This document shows, one piece after another, positions 34,666 through 40,822 of a DNA stretch of 40,822 bases. Below the pieces are notes generated by a model. That model searched no databases. It had not been told where the DNA came from and saw only the letters and a program-made list of their open reading frames with translations. A program made the translations under genes and the position numbers. The DNA lies in contig USIE01000008.1 in NCBI GenBank assembly GCA_900554645.1, positions 1-40,822 on the forward strand, in the 5' to 3' direction. How positions within the stretch are numbered: position 1 is the stretch's first letter; each line of letters opens with the position of its first letter. Origin of the DNA: an uncultured Collinsella sp. (GTDB lineage Bacteria > Actinomycetota > Coriobacteriia > Coriobacteriales > Coriobacteriaceae).

Positions 34666-37167
34666 CTATTCGTTAACGTCCTCGGTATTGTTGCGGTCAC
34701 TGGCAAGCATTGCTGCGCCGGCGACTGTCGTCGCCATGGCGGCAGCGGCGAGCCCGGCGGCAATGCCGGAACCGTCGCCCGTGTTGGCGAGCTTTCCGCC
34801 CGAGCCCTTGCCCTTGTTGCCCTTACCATTCTTATCAGCGCTGTCTGCGTTGGAACCCGTGCCGCTGCCGTTGCCGGCGCCGGTGCCGCCTGCACTGCCC
34901 GAGGCCGCTACGGTAAAGCTTGCGGCTCCGTCGCTGGCGAGCGTGTAGTTCTGCGCCGCGTCGCCCAAGAGACCGTTCACGCGCACCCAGTACGTTCCTG
35001 CGGCAAATGTTTCGCCCTCGGCCATTGCCGTGCCCGGAGCGCCGTTCGCGTCGTGCACAAACTCGAGCTGGGCCGTGCAGGCATCGGTTTCGAGCTTGCC
35101 CTCGAGTGATGCCGCAATCTTGGCGCGCACGTCTTCGCCGGCCTTAAGGCCTTCGAGTCCCTCAAAATGGGGCGTCAGCGCGCGTGGATCGATATCGATG
35201 GGCACAGAGCCCTGCAGCCCCGTAACGGTCTCGTTGCCCAGGGCGTCGACATCCACGTATTCAATGGCAAACGCATGGCCCGAAGCTGTCGCGTTGAGCG
35301 CGTTGCTGCTGTCGGCAAGGCGGAAATGACCCTCGCCAACGGTCTTGCCATCCTGGAATGAGGCATCGCTCAGCGAGTCGCCGTACGTCATGCGCATGCG
35401 GGTCGGGAGATAGTACGGGAGATAGTACGAAGCCGTCTGCTTGTGCTCCGTATCGTAATTGCGCTGGTAGATGCTCCGGGCCAGCGCCGCATCGACAAAG
35501 TCGGATGCGATGATGCCAATGTGCTTGAGGTAATCTGACTTTGTATCCTCGGTGCCGCTGGGGTTGATGTACGGGCTCTTATACAGATGCTCGTTGACTA
35601 CTCGTGCCGAGGTAAAAGGATTGCCTCCGTGCGACAAGCCCGTGCAGCTGGTGTAGTTGATAGACCAGCAGCGCTCCAGGACTTGCTCCTTGGCCCCGTT
35701 ATCGTCCTCGACATCTACCTCGTTGCGCGTGCGCCCGGTCGTTTCCTTCAGCGCATTATCGACCCAGCTGAGCTTGTCGGTTCCCGTGAGTTTGTACTTG
35801 TCCTGGGCGTATACCTTGGTGCAATAGGGCTCTTTGTCGCCTGTTTCCCCCGCGGCTTCAAAGCCCCGCGCGTCTTGGACGAGACACATAGTGGCGCTGT
35901 CGGAGTGAGCCTTGATCTTGTCATCCCATTCGGTAAGGTCGAGGCCCCACGTGTGGCCGCTTACACTGTTGCCGGCGAGCCTAAATCGACGCAGCAGAAC
36001 GATCTTTCCGCGCACCTCGTGTAGCGTGGGGATTCGGCTCGACGTATAGAACAGTTTGGGGTTGTCGTCCAAAACCTTGGCGAAAGCCGTCGTAACACTT
36101 TCGTCGGTAGCCTCGTCGTTGCCTCGTGATACAAGCATGATGAGCGCTTCTGTCGGGTTTTCGTTCAAAAACGTTTTGAAGTAGCCTATGACATCGGAAA
36201 GATGCATAAAGTACGCGTCTTTTTTGAGCAGGTAGTAATCCCCGTGGTCGATACCGGGGTCGTCGCCCTTTCCGAGCCGGATATCAAAATAGCGAATGCC
36301 TTCGAGCAACTGCGTGGGAATGTAATCCTGCTGGCATTTTACTTGCGAGGATTGGGGCTCAGTGTCGTTGTCCACGCTGCAGGTGCCCGAATCGTGCGTA
36401 CCCGGGATGCTCAGCTCGTCGAGGAACTTGTTGTCGTCGACGTATTTCATCCAACATGGCCCATCGACGTAGCTGCTGTACGTGATCCAGTCGAGGCTGC
36501 TAACCGTGGCATCGTTCTTTTTCATGTCGTAACCGATAAGTTCGAGCTCCCACGGAATGCTCTTACTCTTATGGCAGATCTTATTGTTGTCCTGGTCTTC
36601 GCCGTTCGATTCTATTGCCAGGTACTTAATGTCTTTTTTCTCGGTTTCTTTCTCGACCGTGCGGTCTCGGATGATATAGGTTCCGTTTGATTGACGCTCG
36701 AACGCAAAAGCGCGGCTGGGCTTGTTGTCATACTCGCCGCCCCATACGTGGATGACCTTTCCATCTTTGTCAGAGTCGTCGTCGACCGACCAAATGCTGT
36801 AGCCCGTCTTTTTATGCTCTTCGAAATTGAGCAAGGTGCGGATAGCATACCAGTTTGTATCGTCATTCTTGGTCGTTACGTTCTCAAGGATGAGCTTGCT
36901 GGACGTGCCGTCGTTAAACAGGTGGCAGACGTTGCCGCGAACGTTGCCGTCTTGGTTGACGCTCGCGGTGCGAAAATAGCCCGCGGGGCGAAGGCGAATG
37001 ACGAAATTGTCGAGGCTGTCCGACGGTGCGGGTGTGTTGTCTGCAAATGCCGCTCGCAGGGGAATGCCCGGCGCTGCGGTTTCGGGCAGGCTTGCAAGTG
37101 GTGACAACGCCGCAAGCCCTAGGCCCAGCGTAAACGCTCGGCGGCTGATGGCATGGTGTTCGGTCAT
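34666..37167 (-). CDS. Secreted PI-PLC X-domain protein with Tat signal and LAxTG anchor
   Basis: A surface or secreted phosphodiesterase likely to cleave phosphatidylinositol or similar lipids. The N-terminus SRRAFTL followed by a hydrophobic stretch is a twin-arginine signal. Residues about 50-215 look like a beta-trefoil (ricin-type) binding domain. The PI-PLC X domain follows: His258 in IPGTHDSG, Arg297 in YFDIRLG, His308 in DHGDYY, then MHLSDVIGYFKTFL. A long unassigned region reaches about residue 740 and includes repeated YYLPYYLPTRM. The C-terminus has a Gly/Ser/Lys linker, LANTG (793-797), a hydrophobic helix (801-822) and a short polar tail, a cell-wall sorting signal of the LAxTG type used by class E sortases. 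GGAGAAG precedes the ATG. 833 residues. No sortase gene is in the window. Base composition in the middle is lower in GC. Confidence 0.85.
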   Translation of the reverse strand: MTEHHAISRRAFTLGLGLAALSPLASLPETAAPGIPLRAAFADNTPAPSDSLDNFVIRLRPAGYFRTASVNQDGNVRGNVCHLFNDGTSSKLILENVTTKNDDTNWYAIRTLLNFEEHKKTGYSIWSVDDDSDKDGKVIHVWGGEYDNKPSRAFAFERQSNGTYIIRDRTVEKETEKKDIKYLAIESNGEDQDNNKICHKSKSIPWELELIGYDMKKNDATVSSLDWITYSSYVDGPCWMKYVDDNKFLDELSIPGTHDSGTCSVDNDTEPQSSQVKCQQDYIPTQLLEGIRYFDIRLGKGDDPGIDHGDYYLLKKDAYFMHLSDVIGYFKTFLNENPTEALIMLVSRGNDEATDESVTTAFAKVLDDNPKLFYTSSRIPTLHEVRGKIVLLRRFRLAGNSVSGHTWGLDLTEWDDKIKAHSDSATMCLVQDARGFEAAGETGDKEPYCTKVYAQDKYKLTGTDKLSWVDNALKETTGRTRNEVDVEDDNGAKEQVLERCWSINYTSCTGLSHGGNPFTSARVVNEHLYKSPYINPSGTEDTKSDYLKHIGIIASDFVDAALARSIYQRNYDTEHKQTASYYLPYYLPTRMRMTYGDSLSDASFQDGKTVGEGHFRLADSSNALNATASGHAFAIEYVDVDALGNETVTGLQGSVPIDIDPRALTPHFEGLEGLKAGEDVRAKIAASLEGKLETDACTAQLEFVHDANGAPGTAMAEGETFAAGTYWVRVNGLLGDAAQNYTLASDGAASFTVAASGSAGGTGAGNGSGTGSNADSADKNGKGNKGKGSGGKLANTGDGSGIAAGLAAAAMATTVAGAAMLASDRNNTEDVNE

Positions 37168-37472
37168 AACTTCTCCATTCGCAGAGTGCGGTTATGCGAT
37201 AGTTTTGGTCACTATACTGCCCAGATGTTTAAAGATGCTGGTTTAATTGTCTGCGCGGCGCTATAAATCGGCGGGCGGACGTGTTTGGGTGCTTGCCGTT
37301 TTCGTACCGTTGCCACATTTGGGGTGGTTCCGGCGTCCGGCATCCTCGCGTTCGTCAGGTGCCGGCATAAGAAAGGGAGGGTCGGTTTACCGGCCCTCCC
37401 TTAGTACGAAACGCTGGGGCACCGTCGCTTGTTTGCACTGCGCCCGTGTTTCCCGCTGCGCTCGCCAGTTGC
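37168..37472. other. Intergenic region between PI-PLC gene and lipoprotein 1
   Basis: No gene seen. The left part carries the PI-PLC ribosome binding site and presumably its promoter. The right part holds the terminator of lipoprotein 1 (37369-37402). The rest shows no repeats or clear signals. Confidence 0.5.
37369..37402 (-). terminator. Terminator after lipoprotein 1
   Basis: A 13-bp stem (37373-37385 with 37390-37402) with one mismatch and a 4-base loop, ending in a short T-rich run on the minus strand. Its GGGAGGG core resembles the terminator of lipoprotein 2 at 38207-38241. Confidence 0.75.
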
Positions 37473-38066
37473 TTAGCGCTTGATCTCGATATCGTCGAGC
37501 TTGACGTCCATGGCCTCGGTCTTGGCTTCGGCGATGTCGTCGGCAAATTCCAGAGACTTCATCATGGTCTCGACGGCGTCCTTGTGCTCCTCGACGTTGT
37601 CGATGCTCACGTATACGCTGCCGCCGCCTGCTTCGGTGAAGTACTCAGTCGTCACGCCGCCCGAGTGTGTATAGGAAGCGTTGCGCCAGGTCTTGCCGTT
37701 GTACTTGACGGGATCATTCTCGGTCCACTCAAAGTTGGCCTTCCATTTGGCCTCGTAGTCGAACAGCTCGTCAGCGTTCTTGTCAGAGTCGAAGACGGGG
37801 ATGAAGCGGTCGCTGGCGTGCTCGCTCTCGGTGAACTTAAACTGGGCCCTATCGGCCGTGTCGCCTGCGACGTCCGTGATTTCGACGCCCTCGGGCACCT
37901 CGACCTTAAACCAGATGAAGTCGGTCCTCATATCCACGGCTGGCTTTTCTGCGCCGCCGCCACCGCCACTGCCGGTAGCGCCGCCGCTTCCGCCGCAACC
38001 CACCAGGGCAACCGCGGCAAAGAGACTGATGCAGAGGGTGAGAATCGCAAAGGCCTTCTTTTTCAT
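37473..38066 (-). CDS. Lipoprotein of unknown function, paralogue 1
   Basis: Exported lipoprotein: MKKKAFAILTLCISLFAAVALVGC is a type II signal peptide whose lipobox LVGC gives Cys24 as the lipidated residue. A Gly/Ser-rich linker follows, then a single globular domain of about 150 residues (DFIWFKVEVPEGVE, DRFIPVF, YNGKTWRNASY, SVYVSIDNVEEHKDA). I do not recognise the domain. It is clearly paralogous to the next gene, which shares the signal, DFIWFKVE, DRFIPV, YNG(K/R)TW and SVYV motifs in the same order. GAGGAGG lies eight bases before the ATG. The two genes have separate terminators, so they are probably separate transcripts. Confidence 0.85.
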   Translation of the reverse strand: MKKKAFAILTLCISLFAAVALVGCGGSGGATGSGGGGGAEKPAVDMRTDFIWFKVEVPEGVEITDVAGDTADRAQFKFTESEHASDRFIPVFDSDKNADELFDYEAKWKANFEWTENDPVKYNGKTWRNASYTHSGGVTTEYFTEAGGGSVYVSIDNVEEHKDAVETMMKSLEFADDIAEAKTEAMDVKLDDIEIKR

Positions 38067-38142
38067 GGTCGTGTCCTCCTCGATCTGTAACCGCCCATGG
38101 ATTACCTGCCTTTACTGTACGCGTGGACGGCTCGCTAGGGTG

Positions 38143-38160
38143 GTGGGCCATGTGTCCCAT
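38143..38160. repeat. 18-bp element upstream of lipoprotein 1, copy 1
   Basis: GTGGGCCATGTGTCCCAT, identical to 39111-39128 and with dyad character (GGG...CCC around CATGTG). It lies 77 bases upstream of the lipoprotein 1 start. Confidence 0.6.
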
Positions 38161-38206
38161 TCTGAGGGCTGGAATTGCGCCGACAAGTGGCAATATGCGC
38201 GGGTCC

Positions 38207-38241
38207 AAAAGAGGGGAGGGCCGATGCTGTCGGCCCTCCCC
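38207..38241 (-). terminator. Terminator after lipoprotein 2
   Basis: A perfect 12-bp stem GGGGAGGGCCGA (38213-38224) with 38230-38241 and a 5-base loop, followed by TCTTTT on the minus strand. Confidence 0.85.
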
Positions 38242-38309
38242 GGGTTGGGCGCCCGTTGTTTTAATGGGCGCATGCGCGCTGGTGCGCGTAGGCGCGTGCG
38301 GGTGTCCCG

Positions 38310-38912
38310 TTACTTGATCTCGATGCTCGAAATCTCGACTTCGCGTGCCTCGGAAACTGCCTCTGCCATGTCATCGGGGAACTCGATGGAGTTGAGGAGC
38401 GCCTCGGCTTCTTTCTTGTGCTGGTCGAAGTTCGAGATGAGGACGTAGACGCTTCCCGGCTCAACGTCGGTAAAGAGGAGGGTTGTGATGCCACTGTTGT
38501 CCTCGTACGTTCCGACGAGCCACGTCCTGCCGTTATACTCGACGGACCCGCCATCCTTCCACTGGAACGTATCCCCCTTCTTTTCCGCCTGGTCGGCGTG
38601 GGATTCCTCGGCAGTCAGCGCTTTTTTCCAAACGGGGATAAAACGATCGGCCGAGGCGTTCTCGTCTTCGGGGAAGGTGAGCTGGACCCTGTCGGCATTC
38701 TTGCCGGCGGAGTCGCTTACGCCGACGCCCTCGGGCATCTCGACCTTAAACCAGATAAAGTCGGTCTTCTTGGCGACGGGGGCCTTTTCCTTGCTTTCGC
38801 TCTTGGCGGTGCTGCCGCCTCCGCCCGATGCGCTCCCGCCGCAGCCGACAAGGGCAAATGCGGCAAAGAGGGCGACGCAAAGGGAAAGGATCGATAGGGT
38901 CTTTTTCTTCAT
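38310..38912 (-). CDS. Lipoprotein of unknown function, paralogue 2
   Basis: A 200-residue lipoprotein with signal MKKKTLSILSLCVALFAAFALVGC and lipidated Cys24. After a Ser/Gly/Lys linker comes the same domain as in paralogue 1 (DFIWFKVEMPEGVG, DRFIPVW, YNGRTWLVGTY, SVYVLISNFDQHKKEA). The divergence suggests an old duplication. AAGGAGGA lies before the ATG at 38910-38912, which I prefer; the frame is open up to 39128, but there is no signal peptide in that extension. An exact 18-bp element also found near paralogue 1 lies about 200 bases upstream. No partner such as a transporter adjoins the pair. Confidence 0.85.
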   Translation of the reverse strand: MKKKTLSILSLCVALFAAFALVGCGGSASGGGGSTAKSESKEKAPVAKKTDFIWFKVEMPEGVGVSDSAGKNADRVQLTFPEDENASADRFIPVWKKALTAEESHADQAEKKGDTFQWKDGGSVEYNGRTWLVGTYEDNSGITTLLFTDVEPGSVYVLISNFDQHKKEAEALLNSIEFPDDMAEAVSEAREVEISSIEIK

Positions 38913-39110
38913 GGTGGTGTCCTCCTTGTCTGCCAGGGACATCGTGTGCCGCGGATCGCTGGGGCGGCGGTTGCGCGTGCACATGATGACTTTGTTTGCT
39001 GTGCGGTGATTCCTCCATTCGTCGTCCGGTGCCGTGATGAGCGTTGCCCCAACATGGGGCTCCTTACCTATATGTATGCCCCAGTTGCCGCTGCCCGGGA
39101 GTCTCGAAAC

Positions 39111-39128
39111 GTGGGCCATGTGTCCCAT
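39111..39128. repeat. 18-bp element upstream of lipoprotein 2, copy 2
   Basis: GTGGGCCATGTGTCCCAT, identical to 38143-38160. It lies 199 bases upstream of the lipoprotein 2 start and about 60 bases before the fchA promoter. Confidence 0.6.
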
Positions 39129-39183
39129 GTTTGCGTTGGCATGGCCTATCGTTCGTCATAGAAATCCGCGATGGCCAGGTGCG

Positions 39184-39212
39184 CTGACGCCCATGTGCTT
39201 ATGGGCTAGACT
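39184..39212 (+). promoter_or_regulatory. Candidate promoter of fchA-folD
   Basis: CTGACG (39184-39189) and TAGACT (39207-39212) are 17 bases apart. The leader of about 70 bases includes a hairpin, GGTC-GGCGG (39240-39248) with CCGCC-T-GACC (39252-39261). Confidence 0.5.
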
Positions 39213-39289
39213 TAGCACCATTACGTGTTCGATGCGGTTGGTCGGCGGTTGCCGCCTGACCGATGTATATGACTTGAAGGTGCGTGCGT

Positions 39290-39922
39290 ATGAGCCAAGA
39301 GATGATGGATAAAACCTGTCGAGAGTTTGCCGAGGCACTTGCCGCACGCGAGCCGGTTCCCGGCGGTGGCAGCGCGAGCGCCTTTGTGGGCGCGCTGGGC
39401 GCCTCGCTTTGTGGAATGGTCGCTCGTTATGGTGCGACCAATCCTGCGCTTGCCGATCGCGCGGATGACCTGACGCGCGCATTTGCCCAGGCAGATGAGT
39501 TGGCCCAGGAGCTTGTCGAGTTGGTTGCCGAGGACGTTCGTGCATATGGGCAGGTGTCCGCGGCGTACGGTATTCCGCGTGGCGATCCGGCTCGAGCGAC
39601 CGCGATTCAGGATGCGCTGCATGTGGCCGCTATGCCGCCGTATCGCATTATGGATGCCTGCGGGCGTGCACTGGCGCTGCTCGAGGACATGGCCGACAAG
39701 GGTTCGCGTCAGCTGCTGTCCGATGTGGCGTGCGGCGCCGTGTTCTGCCGTTCCGCTATGCAGGGCGCGAGCTTGACGCTCTTTGCGAACACCACGTCTA
39801 TGAAGGATCGCGCTCGTGCTGAGGAGCTCGAGACGGCGTGTGATGAGTTGCTCGACATGTGGTTGCCGCGCGCCGATGCGCTGGCGCGCCGCGCCGCCGA
39901 CGCCGCAAGGAAGAGGGGATAG
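39290..39922 (+). CDS. fchA: Methenyltetrahydrofolate cyclohydrolase (FchA, cyclodeaminase family)
   Basis: A small helical protein of the formiminotransferase-cyclodeaminase C-terminal family. The Gly-rich folate-binding motif PVPGGGSASAFVGALGASL is at about residues 23-41, and the C-terminal SLTLFANTTSMKDR segment is typical. Without the formiminotransferase half, free-standing members act as methenyl-THF cyclohydrolases in folate one-carbon routes. Its place two bases before folD, and the loss of cyclohydrolase residues in that FolD, strongly support this role. The ATG at 39290 follows GAAGGTG by seven bases; the GTG at 39284 is less likely. 210 residues, normal size. Confidence 0.88.
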   Translation: MSQEMMDKTCREFAEALAAREPVPGGGSASAFVGALGASLCGMVARYGATNPALADRADDLTRAFAQADELAQELVELVAEDVRAYGQVSAAYGIPRGDPARATAIQDALHVAAMPPYRIMDACGRALALLEDMADKGSRQLLSDVACGAVFCRSAMQGASLTLFANTTSMKDRARAEELETACDELLDMWLPRADALARRAADAARKRG

Positions 39923-39924
39923 CC

Positions 39925-40803
39925 ATGGCTGAACTGCTGAAGGGTGCCCCCGTTGCTCGCGCTTTGACTGAGGAACTTGCTGCTCGCTGCGTGGCTTTGC
40001 GCGAGCGCGGCGTTGTGCCGACGCTGGCTATCGTGCGCGTGGGTGAACGCGAGGACGACCTATCCTACGAGCGCGGTGCGCTCAAGCGCTGCGAAAAGGT
40101 TGGCATTGAGGCTCGCCGCGTTTTGCTTCCCGCCGATGTTTCGCAGGACGAGCTGTTGGCGGCCATCGAGGACATCAATACCGATTCGTCTGTTCATGGC
40201 TGCCTGATGTTCCGCCCGCTGCCCGCCGGCCTTGACGAGGACGCGGTTGCCGCGGCACTCGATCCTGCCAAGGACGTTGACTCCATGACGCCGGCTTCGC
40301 TGCTCACCACGCTTTCGGGGCGCGGCGAGGGTTTTGCCCCCTGCACAGCCGAAGCCGTGCTTGCTTTGCTGGATCATTACGGCGTTGAGCTGGATGGGGC
40401 CAAGGTCGCGGTCGTTGGTCGGTCGCTGGTGATTGGCCGTCCCGTTGCCGCCATGCTTACGGCTCGCAATGCCACAGTGACGACGTGCCATACGCATACG
40501 CACGACCTTGCTGCCGAGTGCCGTGCTGCCGACATTGTGGTTGCCGCCGTTGGACGCGCGCGTACGATTGACGTGGATGCGGTTCGAGAGGGCCAGACGA
40601 TCATTGATGTTGGCATTAATTGGGACGAGGCCGCTGGCAAGTTGGTGGGTGACGTCGATTCTGATGCTGCGGAGCCGGTCGTTAACGCCATCACGCCCGT
40701 GCCGGGCGGCGTGGGCGCTGTGACGACGGCGATCCTCGCCAAACACGTGATCGAGGCGGCCGAGCGCGGTCGCGCGCGCAGACGTGGTGTAAGGGCGTCC
40801 TGA
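39925..40803 (+). CDS. folD: Methylenetetrahydrofolate dehydrogenase (FolD), cyclohydrolase residues replaced
   Basis: Interconverts methylene- and methenyl-THF with NAD(P). The dinucleotide site VVGRSLVIGRPVA (163-175), the DVGIN motif and the PVPGGVGAVTT signature are intact. In the folate site Tyr48 and Asp119 (KDVD) are kept, but the catalytic Lys of YxxxK (E. coli Lys54) is Ala52, and the Gln of QLPLP (E. coli Gln98) is Phe96 in FRPLP. Both residues are required for cyclohydrolase activity in the family, so this enzyme is probably dehydrogenase only. The same SYERGAxKRC and FRPLP signatures are, from memory, found in clostridial relatives. ATG 39925 follows GAGGGG and lies two bases past the fchA stop, so they form an operon with FchA. 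292 residues. Confidence 0.93.
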   Translation: MAELLKGAPVARALTEELAARCVALRERGVVPTLAIVRVGEREDDLSYERGALKRCEKVGIEARRVLLPADVSQDELLAAIEDINTDSSVHGCLMFRPLPAGLDEDAVAAALDPAKDVDSMTPASLLTTLSGRGEGFAPCTAEAVLALLDHYGVELDGAKVAVVGRSLVIGRPVAAMLTARNATVTTCHTHTHDLAAECRAADIVVAAVGRARTIDVDAVREGQTIIDVGINWDEAAGKLVGDVDSDAAEPVVNAITPVPGGVGAVTTAILAKHVIEAAERGRARRRGVRAS

Positions 40804-40822
40804 GGTCCGTCGCTGCAAATCC

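Overview
This is a high-GC chromosomal window whose gene content and style point to an anaerobic gut actinobacterium of the class Coriobacteriia, most likely Collinsella or a close relative. That placement rests on recognised proteins (FucO-type lactaldehyde reductase, superoxide reductase, formate-tetrahydrofolate ligase with FchA and FolD, an Actinobacteria-style LAxTG surface protein) and on base composition; no rRNA or other marker was available. I saw no tRNA, rRNA, CRISPR array, transposase or phage module.

Layout. 1-0.9 kb: an AT-rich, evidently acquired segment ending in a radical SAM peptide-maturase gene that stops before its usual C-terminal domain. 1.2-3.5 kb: fucO and an M42 aminopeptidase. 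3.6-6.6 kb: a sulfur block of mnmA (tRNA thiolation), cysK (cysteine synthase) and a divergent four-cysteine Rrf2 regulator, with dyads in the shared promoter region. 6.7-7.6 kb: a small YvlD-type membrane protein and a TrpR/YerC-type regulator. 7.8-14.7 kb: an AddB-like/AddA-like helicase-nuclease pair. 14.9-22.2 kb: dnaE and a SWIM-SNF2 ATPase. 22.3-24.8 kb: a superoxide reductase without its N-terminal iron centre, then a protein with the full glutamine-dependent NAD+ synthetase fold but with its catalytic residues replaced. 25.1-27.3 kb: ruvC-ruvA-ruvB. 27.4-29.1 kb: fhs. 29.3-34.6 kb: a membrane protein with heptad repeats, a CDF metal exporter, a double zinc-ribbon protein, a DUF1016/PDDEXK nuclease and a small PH-like protein. 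34.7-38.9 kb: a secreted, probably sortase-anchored PI-PLC-like protein and two tandem paralogous lipoproteins. 39.3-40.8 kb: fchA-folD.

How the genes fit together. The AddAB-like pair, RuvABC and DnaE make this a DNA replication and repair neighbourhood. Fhs, FchA and FolD form the folate one-carbon route from formate to methylene-THF; this FolD lacks the two residues needed for cyclohydrolase activity, so FchA next door probably supplies that step. CysK, the Rrf2 regulator and MnmA form a sulfur supply and use block.

The items most worth a second look are the NAD+ synthetase-like pseudoenzyme, the FolD/FchA division of labour, the truncated radical SAM maturase, the Tat-exported LAxTG PI-PLC, the duplicated lipoproteins with their shared 18-bp upstream element, and large perfect intergenic palindromes of at least two sequence families.
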